5,331 nucleotides of DNA from an uncultured bacterium (lineage in GTDB: Bacteria > Actinomycetota > Coriobacteriia > Coriobacteriales > Coriobacteriaceae). This document shows positions 1 through 5,331 of the stretch, one piece after another. The first letter of the stretch is position 1. The number at the start of each line of letters is the position of its first letter. A model generated the notes under the pieces. That model was not told where the DNA came from, made no database searches, and was given only the letters and a program-made list of their open reading frames with translations. The stretch is from contig CAJMSO010000141.1 of assembly GCA_905216075.1 (NCBI GenBank), positions 1 to 5,331 on the forward strand, in the 5' to 3' direction. Made by a program: the position numbers and the translations under genes.

Positions 1-57
1 TCAATCTGTAACATCTAGCAGGGAAAATGACCTCTAACTGTTACAGATCGAGACAAT
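1..57. repeat. Palindromic intergenic repeat, copy 1 (cut by window edge)
   Basis: Arms TCAATCTGTAACA (1-13) and TGTTACAGATCGA (39-51) are reverse complements with one mismatch, around a 25-nt loop (14-38). The right arm continues as GACAAT to 57; its left partner would lie before base 1. The segment 38-57 matches 3530-3549 at 19 of 20 bases, so this is a repeated element. A G-rich tail (GGGGAGGGG, 62-70) follows, and copy 2 has a similar tail on its opposite strand. It sits downstream of the kinase stop. It could act as a transcription stop, a protein-binding site or a dispersed REP-like repeat. No clear T-run follows the stem on either strand within the window. Confidence 0.75.
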
Positions 58-96
58 TGCCGGGGAGGGGTCCCGTCACGGCAAGACGCCCGCTCT

Positions 97-2175
97 CTAG
101 ATACAGAATCCGGGGATCACACAGGTTCGTTTGTTTGGCTTGTCCGCAGGCGTTGCGTACGTAAAGACGTCGCCGTCGTGTCCAACGCGATTCAAATAGA
201 GCGTGCCTTCGGTCTCCGATGAGTCGGGGCTCACCGTGCGCTCCCACCAGCAGGTGTCCTTGCCCTTCCACTGGCGGACCATCGTCTCGTTCGTGGAATA
301 CGGGCTCACCTTGAGCTCGCGGAAGAGCTGATACTCCTTGCCCTCGCCGTTGTAGATGTCTGCCAGGTAGTGATAGTCCTTGACAAACGAATCGGGCGGT
401 TGCGTACCGCACAGCTCGACCATGGCGGGCAGCCAAAGGGTTGCGGGCAACTCGCTCAGACACGATGCACTGTTGGCGGCGCCAGCGTTATTCGAGATCT
501 TTTTGACAGATTTGATGAGTGCGCGCAACTCGTTGGGCAGCAGCTTAAGGCCGTCGCCGTCGAGCCATTCCCGTAGATCGCAATCTGCCCAGCCGGCGCT
601 CGGCGGTTCAGCCGCAGCGTTGCGCTCGGCAATACCCGCATCGAACATAAACGTCAGTCCGGCCTTGCCCGTCCCGTCCAGAAGTTCATCGTGGCGGATG
701 CCCACAAGCTGCGCACCAACCTGCAGCCCGTTGGTGAGCGTGACACGCTTGGTACACGGATAGGGGATATGCCCATCGGCATCGAGCAGGTGATAGCGCT
801 TGGCAATCTCGCGTGCCTCGCTACGGGTCTCGGCGGCCTTAATCTTGAGTGAAATCTCCTGCAGCTGATCCCAGGTGTAGTCGTCAAGTGAACCGCGGAT
901 GCCGTCCAGGTAGTCGGGGATGCCAAAGCCATGGGTCGCCGCCCCAACGACGCTGAGCCCCGCAACGGCTGCAACGACGCCACCGATAATAAACCGGCGG
1001 CGGGTCATGGCATCGTGCCGGGCCTGCTCCAGAATCTCTCGCGCGCGCTCGCCGGCGACGTCGACCTTAAGGTGCGTGCCAGAATCGATATCAATTGCGG
1101 CCTCGTCCCCTGCGTCTTCGCGGCCCTCGGATTCGGCATCGGTGAGGTATGCCGAGAGCACCTCGAGCATCTGCTGCTCGGTGGGACGATCGCACTGCTC
1201 GACTGAGATGCCTTTCATGATGATCTGGACGAGCGCCTCGTCGTCATTGCATCGCGGCTCGAGCGGTGCCGGCTTGGTCTTTATGAGGTAGAACGAGCCG
1301 GTTGCCGCGGCACCCGTCGACTCAACATCGAACGGTTTGCGACCGCTGTAGAGCTGGTACAGAATACTCGAAAGCGCGTAGACATCGATTGCCGGCGAAC
1401 GGCGAAGGGCCGCGATGCCTTCGATATCCTGCGTGAGCATCTCGGGCGCGGCGTATGCGGGCGTGGCAAAGCGCCAGATGTCGGCGCGCCGGGTGATCGT
1501 GTCGTCGCCGAGAGCCATGGTCGCGGAGCCCATGTCGATGAGGCAGGGGTCAAAGGAGCAATCGGCAATCTGCTGCTCGAGCGTTCGGCTGGTGGTGCGG
1601 AACATAATATTGGCAGGCGACAGGTCGCGATGGACGACCGGATTCACGAGGCCTTGGGTCATCAAGAGCGCACGAAGCACGGCGTTTCCGACGGCGGCGA
1701 CCATCTGGGTGGTCAGCCCGCCCGAGGCGTCGTGCGGAAGCAGGGGCAGCGCCTGCTTGAGCGAGGTGCCCTCGACCCACTCCATGAGGATGAGCGGGTC
1801 ATCCTCGCACGATCCGTAGCCATAGACGCGCGGAAATCCGCGCAGGTACGAGACGGTACACAGATGACGGTACTCCTCGAACAGCGCAGCGGTGTTGGCC
1901 AGGTGCGCTGCCGATTGCTCGGCGGAGCGGTCGGGGGCTTGGCCGGAAAGGATGGCGTTGTCCTTGAGTAGCTTGACGGCAAAGACCTCGCCGCTCGTGT
2001 TGGTCGCGCGCAGCACGTGCCCGATGTTGCCGTTGTTGCGGTGGGCCGTCTGGAGAATAAGCGTCATAAACCGACGCTTGGCGTCGTCCTCGGCGCTGGG
2101 GTCGACCGCCACGGCGGTATCGAAAGTATCGAGACGGATGAGTTTGTCGCCATAGGCGCTATCGGTAGTATCCAT
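97..2175 (-). CDS. Transmembrane Ser/Thr protein kinase with C-terminal DUF6273-like domain
   Basis: A 692-residue Hanks-type kinase, expected to phosphorylate Ser/Thr on cytoplasmic proteins. The ATG at 2175 is chosen because AAAGGA lies 5 nt upstream; the frame stays open to 2262, but that upstream stretch overlaps an inverted repeat. Visible kinase motifs: degenerate glycine loop NNGNIGHV (47-54), Lys68 in VFAVKLL, HRDLSPAN (182-189, Ser in place of the usual Lys), DMG for DFG (214-216), APE (243-245), DVYAL (264-268) and DRPT (329-332). An acidic linker (about 346-364) precedes TRRRF and a single hydrophobic span (about 395-413). Residues about 476-692 resemble DUF6273: LREWLDGDGLKLLPNEL (534-550), LWLPAMVEL (580-588), CWWERT (642-647) and the ending VIPGFCI. 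Positive charges before the span predict the C-terminal domain outside, as a possible sensor. Kinase identity is firm; DUF6273 assignment is by motif memory; the ligand is unknown. Confidence 0.93.
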   Translation of the reverse strand: MDTTDSAYGDKLIRLDTFDTAVAVDPSAEDDAKRRFMTLILQTAHRNNGNIGHVLRATNTSGEVFAVKLLKDNAILSGQAPDRSAEQSAAHLANTAALFEEYRHLCTVSYLRGFPRVYGYGSCEDDPLILMEWVEGTSLKQALPLLPHDASGGLTTQMVAAVGNAVLRALLMTQGLVNPVVHRDLSPANIMFRTTSRTLEQQIADCSFDPCLIDMGSATMALGDDTITRRADIWRFATPAYAAPEMLTQDIEGIAALRRSPAIDVYALSSILYQLYSGRKPFDVESTGAAATGSFYLIKTKPAPLEPRCNDDEALVQIIMKGISVEQCDRPTEQQMLEVLSAYLTDAESEGREDAGDEAAIDIDSGTHLKVDVAGERAREILEQARHDAMTRRRFIIGGVVAAVAGLSVVGAATHGFGIPDYLDGIRGSLDDYTWDQLQEISLKIKAAETRSEAREIAKRYHLLDADGHIPYPCTKRVTLTNGLQVGAQLVGIRHDELLDGTGKAGLTFMFDAGIAERNAAAEPPSAGWADCDLREWLDGDGLKLLPNELRALIKSVKKISNNAGAANSASCLSELPATLWLPAMVELCGTQPPDSFVKDYHYLADIYNGEGKEYQLFRELKVSPYSTNETMVRQWKGKDTCWWERTVSPDSSETEGTLYLNRVGHDGDVFTYATPADKPNKRTCVIPGFCI

Positions 2176-2180
2176 GGCGT

Positions 2181-2186
2181 TCCTTT
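2181..2186 (-). promoter_or_regulatory. Ribosome binding site of the kinase gene
   Basis: The minus strand reads AAAGGA, then ACGCC, then ATG at 2175. The 5-nt spacing supports this ATG over the in-frame upstream start at 2262, which has no such site and falls inside the palindrome. Confidence 0.8.
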
Positions 2187-2207
2187 GTCTGGCATGGGTT
2201 GCCGCAC

Positions 2208-2268
2208 GTATACGTGAGCAGTGCGGATATCGGTAAAGTACCATGATAGCCGCACTGCCCACGTATAC
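2208..2268. repeat. Long imperfect inverted repeat upstream of kinase start
   Basis: Arms 2208-2231 and 2245-2268 are reverse complements at 22 of 24 positions. The 13-nt centre contains GGTA-AAG-TACC, which could extend the stem. The kinase-proximal end carries a perfect 12-bp palindrome, CACGTATACGTG (2205-2216); the distal end has the related CACGTATACC (2260-2269). CCGCAC (2202-2207) and GTGCGG (2221-2226) form a further nested inverted pair. It lies 33-93 bp upstream of the kinase ATG, after the terminator of the preceding gene, so a double operator controlling the kinase promoter is the likeliest reading. A weak -10-like TATACG (2207-2212, minus) lies inside it. Confidence 0.7.
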
Positions 2269-2313
2269 CGCTGTGCATTGTCGTTTACGACGCAGAAGGT
2301 AGAAGACGAAAGA

Positions 2314-2344
2314 CGGACGGCGACCGTCTTTCGATCGCCGTCCG
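2314..2344 (-). terminator. Intrinsic terminator of the FHA gene
   Basis: On the minus strand a 13-bp GC-rich stem (2332-2344 with 2314-2326, one G-U pair) closes a 5-nt AAAGA loop and is followed by the T-rich TCTTTCGTCTTCT. It starts 2 nt after the FHA-protein stop codon. The T-tract is interrupted, so termination may be partial. An alternative 10-bp hairpin (2307-2316 with 2324-2333) would use the T-tract and break this stem. Confidence 0.75.
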
Positions 2345-2346
2345 CG

Positions 2347-3309
2347 CTAGTCCACAATGACAAGGAATGTCGTATAGAGACCCAAATGAAGTCTGTCGCT
2401 GTTGGCGATTTCCACGGGGGGATAGATCTTGCCGGGCTCGCGTTGGTCGCGCGGCGGCTCAATCACAATATCGCCGTCGCGCGCGCCCGATTCGAGCACC
2501 GTGCCGTTGGTCGATCCAAGGCCCTGGGCGTACCAGTGCTCACCCTCAAGCCAAATGCGAAGATGCTCGCGCGATGCGTCGGCGCCCACATCGGTGATGC
2601 TGGGCGAGGTTTTGGGCAGAGAACCAATCACGGTGCCGTGCGGATCGCGTGTGAGGGGATGGATTTGCATGTCGGCGCAGTTGTCGGCATGGGTTCTGAG
2701 CAGACCGAGGTTGGGGGCGACGGTGCGCGGCTGCTCCAGGCTGCTCATAAAGCCACGTCCGACGGTAGTTTCGGTGGTGCCAAAGTGCTCGCCCGTCTTG
2801 CTGTCGCAAAAGCGCTCGACGGTGGCCACGCCCTGAACGGGATCGGCGAGCGCCCCCGTTGCCACAAAGAGCATAAGGTAAAGCGTGCTTTTCTCGCGCA
2901 CGGCATTGCCGTCAAAGTTGTCGATGCGATTGAGGGCATTTGCATATAGGCGGCTGTCCAGCTTGTAACTGGTGAGAGCCGACATCATTTCGTTGGCGGC
3001 CGGACCGCGATAGTGCTCGGCGATTGCCCGATAGGCGGACTCGCCGCCGCCGAGCTTGCTGCAGATTGCCGAGGAAAGGTTGAGCGTGGTGACGGTAAAG
3101 TCGCTGTAGATGGAGGGCGCGCACTGGTCAGGCTTGCGATGGACGATGTAACGGGTGAGATACGAGCGGTTGGAAGAGCATTTCTCGAGCAGGGTACTGC
3201 CGAGATAAGAGTTTCCATTGATAAGCATTCGGGCGATCTCGAGATGTTTAAGACCGCCGAACGAGCGAATATCGTTATAGAGGACCGAGCAAGGCGTCTC
3301 TGCTGCCAC
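2347..3309 (-). CDS. FHA-domain protein with unclassified N-terminal region
   Basis: A 320-residue protein starting at GTG 3309, set by AAAGGAGG 5 nt upstream; the frame extends to a TTG at 3339, but that start would place the ribosome site inside the gene. The C-terminal third (about 222-320) is a forkhead-associated domain, a phosphothreonine-binding fold: IGS (228-230, where most members have GR), SREH (246-249), GSTNGT (265-270) and a final LHLGLYTTFLVIV strand. Residues 1-175 belong to no family I recognise; they look soluble and mostly helical (FGGLKHLEIARMLINGNSYL near 17-36), with no signal peptide and no convincing membrane segment. Between the two, TTETTVGRGF (178-187) resembles the ETT phosphorylation motif of GarA/OdhI. 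It lies upstream of a kinase on the same strand, its probable partner. Likely cytoplasmic; exact function unknown. Confidence 0.88.
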   Translation of the reverse strand: MAAETPCSVLYNDIRSFGGLKHLEIARMLINGNSYLGSTLLEKCSSNRSYLTRYIVHRKPDQCAPSIYSDFTVTTLNLSSAICSKLGGGESAYRAIAEHYRGPAANEMMSALTSYKLDSRLYANALNRIDNFDGNAVREKSTLYLMLFVATGALADPVQGVATVERFCDSKTGEHFGTTETTVGRGFMSSLEQPRTVAPNLGLLRTHADNCADMQIHPLTRDPHGTVIGSLPKTSPSITDVGADASREHLRIWLEGEHWYAQGLGSTNGTVLESGARDGDIVIEPPRDQREPGKIYPPVEIANSDRLHLGLYTTFLVIVD

Positions 3310-3314
3310 GGATA

Positions 3315-3322
3315 CCTCCTTT
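3315..3322 (-). promoter_or_regulatory. Strong ribosome binding site fixing the GTG start of the FHA gene
   Basis: The minus strand reads AAAGGAGG, then TATCC, then GTG at 3309. This near-perfect anti-16S match at ideal spacing overrides the longer reading frame that begins at TTG 3339. Confidence 0.9.
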
Positions 3323-3416
3323 GATTGCTTCCTGGCCAATATGGCGATAGGAATTAATGGCCCCCGGTGGGCGACGTATTAAATGGCTGCGCAATATATA
3401 GCGTAACCAAAGCAAC

Positions 3417-3422
3417 ATTATA
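3417..3422 (-). promoter_or_regulatory. Candidate -10 box for the FHA gene
   Basis: The minus strand reads a perfect TATAAT here. The best -35 partner is poor (CTGCAA, 3439-3444, spacer 16), so an activator or a non-canonical -35 may be involved. Transcription would begin near 3410 and give a leader of about 100 nt before GTG 3309. Repeat copy 2 lies about 65 bp upstream. Confidence 0.45.
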
Positions 3423-3487
3423 GGCCACATGTTCGAAATTGCAGGAAGACTGAGAGATTTGGTTTGGACTGGACGGAAATCCCCCTC

Positions 3488-3549
3488 TGTCTTGATCTAT
3501 AACAATTAGGACCCGGTTTTGTCCCGCAGCTGTTACAGATTGAGACAAT
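3488..3549. repeat. Palindromic intergenic repeat, copy 2
   Basis: Arms TGTCTTGATCTATAACA (3488-3504) and TGTTACAGATTGAGACA (3531-3547) are reverse complements at 14 of 17 positions around a 26-nt loop. Read on the minus strand, the whole unit aligns with copy 1: TCAATCTGTAACA, a similar loop (GCGGGACAAAA against GCAGGGAAAA), TGTTATAGATC, then a GAGGGGG tail (3481-3487). The two copies are therefore inverted relative to each other, with tails facing the kinase/FHA module. This copy sits almost midway between the two divergent candidate -10 boxes (about 65 bp from each), which would suit a shared regulatory site as well as a dispersed repeat. Confidence 0.75.
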
Positions 3550-3612
3550 CAGCCGGGCCCACCTCGTCCGCCTCGTCATCTGTGGTTTACGTGGGGGCAT
3601 CCGAAGCACGGG

Positions 3613-3618
3613 TATACT
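3613..3618 (+). promoter_or_regulatory. Candidate -10 box for the helicase gene
   Basis: GGTATACT gives a five-of-six match to TATAAT. No good -35 occurs at 16-18 nt; the nearest candidate, TTTACG (3586-3591), is 21 nt away. If used, it gives a leader of about 190 nt before the ATG at 3818. Confidence 0.4.
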
Positions 3619-3817
3619 AACCGGCGGCGAATCTGCTCCATCGCTTAGAGCTGCTGCGTCTGGACGGCGCGTGATAGGGCTGCCAAAGCGATCGCCAGCG
3701 TGCTGAGCAACGTCCTCTCTGTGCGCACCTGTTTTTGTATGTATTAGCGCACTACCAAGCACGCCCGCGCGGCCGCATGCCGTGCCCATAGCGCGTGCAG
3801 ATAAGGAACAACAACAT

Positions 3818-5331
3818 ATGCGTAATTCTGTATCTGACGTCACGGACGCCGAGATCCTGGACGAGGCCCGCGAGGCTATGACCCAGGCTGCCTTCGATGC
3901 CGCCGATGAGGCCAACGCCGCCCAGGCCGTCGAGTCCGCTACCGAGAGCCTGCCCGCCTTTGACGAGCTGGGACTTTCGGACGAGATGCTCCGTGCTATC
4001 GAGAACCTGGGCTACACGGCGCCGACGCCCGTGCAGGCTGGCTCGATCCCCGTGGTGCTCGAGGGCCGTGACCTGCTTGCCGCCGCCCAGACCGGTACCG
4101 GCAAGACAGCCGCCTTTTTGCTGCCGACCATGAACAATCTGGAGCACATCGCTCCTCCCAAACCCGTGCGCGAGCGCGGCGGCCGCAACCGCCGTCGCGG
4201 CGCCAAGAAGCCCGAGGGCAACGGCCGTGGCCCCGTGATGCTCGTCATCACCCCTACGCGCGAGCTTGCCCAGCAAATCGACGAGGTCGCGAGCAAGATC
4301 GCCGACGTCACCGGTCATGTTGCCGTGACCGTCGTGGGCGGCGTGAGCTACAAGCCGCAGACCGCGGCACTCAAGTACGGCTGCGACATCCTGGTCGCAA
4401 CGCCGGGCCGTCTGGTCGATCTGATCGAGCAGGGCGCCTGCCACCTGGACGAGGTTAAGGTCCTGGTGCTCGACGAGGCCGACCGTATGCTCGACATGGG
4501 CTTTTTGCCCGCCGTCCGGCGCATTGTGCGCGAGACGCCGGCCGAGCGCCAGACGCTGCTGTTCTCGGCGACCCTCGACGAGGAGGCCGTGGGCGAGATC
4601 ACCGACCTGGTGAGCGACCCGGCCCGCGTGGAGATCGCGCCGGCCACGTCGACCGCTGACACCGTCGACCAGTTTGTGTTCCCGGTGTCCATCGAGGCCA
4701 AAAACAACCTGCTGCCCGAGTTCCTCAAGAAGGAGGGCCCGGAGCGCACTATCGTCTTTATGCGCACCAAGCACCGCGCCGACAGCTGCTGCCGTCGTCT
4801 GGAACGTAAGGGCATCAAGGCCGCCGCGATTCATGGCAACCGCAGCCAGGCCCAGCGCGAGCGTGCCCTTTCGGCCTTCCGCGACGGCACCGTCGACGTG
4901 CTGGTGGCGACCGACGTGCTCGCCCGCGGCATCGACATCAGCGACGTGCGCTATGTCGTGAACTTTGACGTGCCGGCCGAGCCGACCGACTACATCCACC
5001 GTATTGGCCGTACGGGCCGCGCTGGCGAGCTGGGCTGGGCCATCACGTTTGTGACCGAGCAGGACGTCGACGAGTTCTACGAGATCGAGAAGCTCATGGA
5101 CAAGACTGCCGACATCTACGAGGCCGGCGACCTGCATGTGGGTCCCAACCCGCCTGCGGTTGATCCCGAGCGCGACCCTGCGGCCTTTAAGGTGAAGAAG
5201 AAGACTAAGCGCGGCAAGTCCAAGAGCAAGAAGAAGCTTGAGCAGGCGCGTCGCGACGGCAAGCGCAACGGCGACGATTACGGCGATGTGGCCGGTCGTT
5301 CCAACCGCGGTCGCGACGAGCGTCGAGGCGA
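3818..5331 (+). CDS. DEAD-box ATP-dependent RNA helicase, RhlE-like (3' end beyond window)
   Basis: A superfamily 2 helicase that uses ATP to unwind short RNA duplexes, typically in ribosome assembly, mRNA decay or cold adaptation; cytoplasmic. The frame runs from ATG 3818 (AAGGAA about 9 nt upstream) through the right edge without a stop, giving 504 codons. All family motifs are present in order: isolated Phe48 and Q motif (GYTAPTPVQ, 65-73), AQTGTGKT (90-97), PTRELAQQ (146-153), GG (174-175), TPGR (195-198), DEAD (219-222), SAT (250-252), TIVFMRTK (311-318), TDVLARGID (365-373) and HRIGRTGR (394-401). Unusual points are an acidic, Ala-rich N-terminal extension (about 45 residues), an Arg/Lys/Gly-rich insert between motifs I and Ia (about 113-139), and a Lys/Arg-rich tail from about 458. 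The RhlE, DeaD or CshA subgroup cannot be fixed without the missing end. It diverges from the FHA gene, and no functional link is evident. Confidence 0.96.
   Translation, partial: MRNSVSDVTDAEILDEAREAMTQAAFDAADEANAAQAVESATESLPAFDELGLSDEMLRAIENLGYTAPTPVQAGSIPVVLEGRDLLAAAQTGTGKTAAFLLPTMNNLEHIAPPKPVRERGGRNRRRGAKKPEGNGRGPVMLVITPTRELAQQIDEVASKIADVTGHVAVTVVGGVSYKPQTAALKYGCDILVATPGRLVDLIEQGACHLDEVKVLVLDEADRMLDMGFLPAVRRIVRETPAERQTLLFSATLDEEAVGEITDLVSDPARVEIAPATSTADTVDQFVFPVSIEAKNNLLPEFLKKEGPERTIVFMRTKHRADSCCRRLERKGIKAAAIHGNRSQAQRERALSAFRDGTVDVLVATDVLARGIDISDVRYVVNFDVPAEPTDYIHRIGRTGRAGELGWAITFVTEQDVDEFYEIEKLMDKTADIYEAGDLHVGPNPPAVDPERDPAAFKVKKKTKRGKSKSKKKLEQARRDGKRNGDDYGDVAGRSNRGRDERRG

Larger units (their letters stand above)
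3310..3817. other. Divergent intergenic region, no protein gene seen
   Basis: This 508-bp gap separates the oppositely oriented FHA and helicase genes. It contains the FHA ribosome site, a TATAAT on the minus strand, palindromic repeat copy 2, a TATACT on the plus strand, and about 190 nt that would become the helicase mRNA leader. The leader part is rich in short GC palindromes, including GTGCGCAC (3721-3728) and GCGGCCGC (3769-3776). I found no tRNA-like cloverleaf, no riboswitch class I recognise, and no open frame with a credible ribosome site. Confidence 0.7.

Noticed and set aside
1..57. CRISPR repeat or transposon end
   Set aside because: Only two copies occur, 3.4 kb apart, with no spacer array, transposase or visible target duplication.
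41..463. A 140-codon minus-strand open frame overlapping the kinase 3' end
   Set aside because: It is out of frame with the kinase, whose DUF6273-like C-terminal motifs are intact to the stop at 97. It has no credible start.
2176..2262. 29-residue N-terminal extension of the kinase
   Set aside because: The extension would translate through the inverted repeat, and the ribosome site sits just before the ATG at 2175.
2221..2949. A 242-codon plus-strand open frame
   Set aside because: It overlaps the terminator and the FHA gene on the opposite strand, has no ribosome site, and its product resembles no family.
3704..3740. Possible terminator before the helicase (GTGCGCAC then TTTTT)
   Set aside because: The 8-nt palindrome cannot form a hairpin with a loop, and I found no adequate GC stem directly before the T-run.
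3777..3791. Four-codon upstream frame (ATG to TAG) before the helicase
   Set aside because: It has no ribosome site and is short enough to be chance.
3752..5137. A 461-codon open frame on the minus strand
   Set aside because: It lies wholly antisense to the DEAD-box helicase, whose motifs are complete. Its product is a repetitive Gly/Val/Ala/His/Leu-rich string, typical of antisense frames in GC-rich genes.

Overview
The window reads as GC-rich actinobacterial chromosome. My best guess is Coriobacteriia, close to Collinsella. This is an inference from base composition, codon style, a membrane kinase ending in a DUF6273-like domain, and sigma-A-like -10 boxes in AT-poorer surroundings; no marker gene here proves the taxon.

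Layout. Positions 1-96 lie downstream of the kinase and hold one copy of a palindromic repeat, cut by the window edge. A Ser/Thr kinase with one membrane span and a probable extracytoplasmic DUF6273-like domain occupies 97-2175 (minus). The 171-bp gap 2176-2346 holds a 61-bp imperfect inverted repeat next to the kinase start and an intrinsic terminator almost touching the stop of the next gene. An FHA-domain protein occupies 2347-3309 (minus); its start is set by a strong AAAGGAGG site before a GTG. The 508-bp gap 3310-3817 separates this gene from a divergently transcribed RhlE-like DEAD-box RNA helicase (3818 to the right edge, plus strand, incomplete). It holds a candidate promoter for each direction, a second copy of the palindromic repeat roughly midway between them, and an apparent helicase leader of about 190 nt.

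How the parts may work together. The kinase and FHA protein look like a phospho-signalling pair: a transmembrane kinase with an external sensor-like domain, and a cytoplasmic phosphothreonine-binding partner. Just before its FHA domain, the FHA protein carries a TTETTVGRGF segment resembling the ETT(S/Q) phosphorylation switch of GarA/OdhI. No PP2C phosphatase is visible. The terminator between the two genes suggests separate transcription units, with a palindrome placed to control the kinase alone. Two copies of the same roughly 60-bp palindromic element bracket the kinase/FHA module; this is the most unusual non-coding signal in the window. The helicase appears to be an unrelated housekeeping neighbour.
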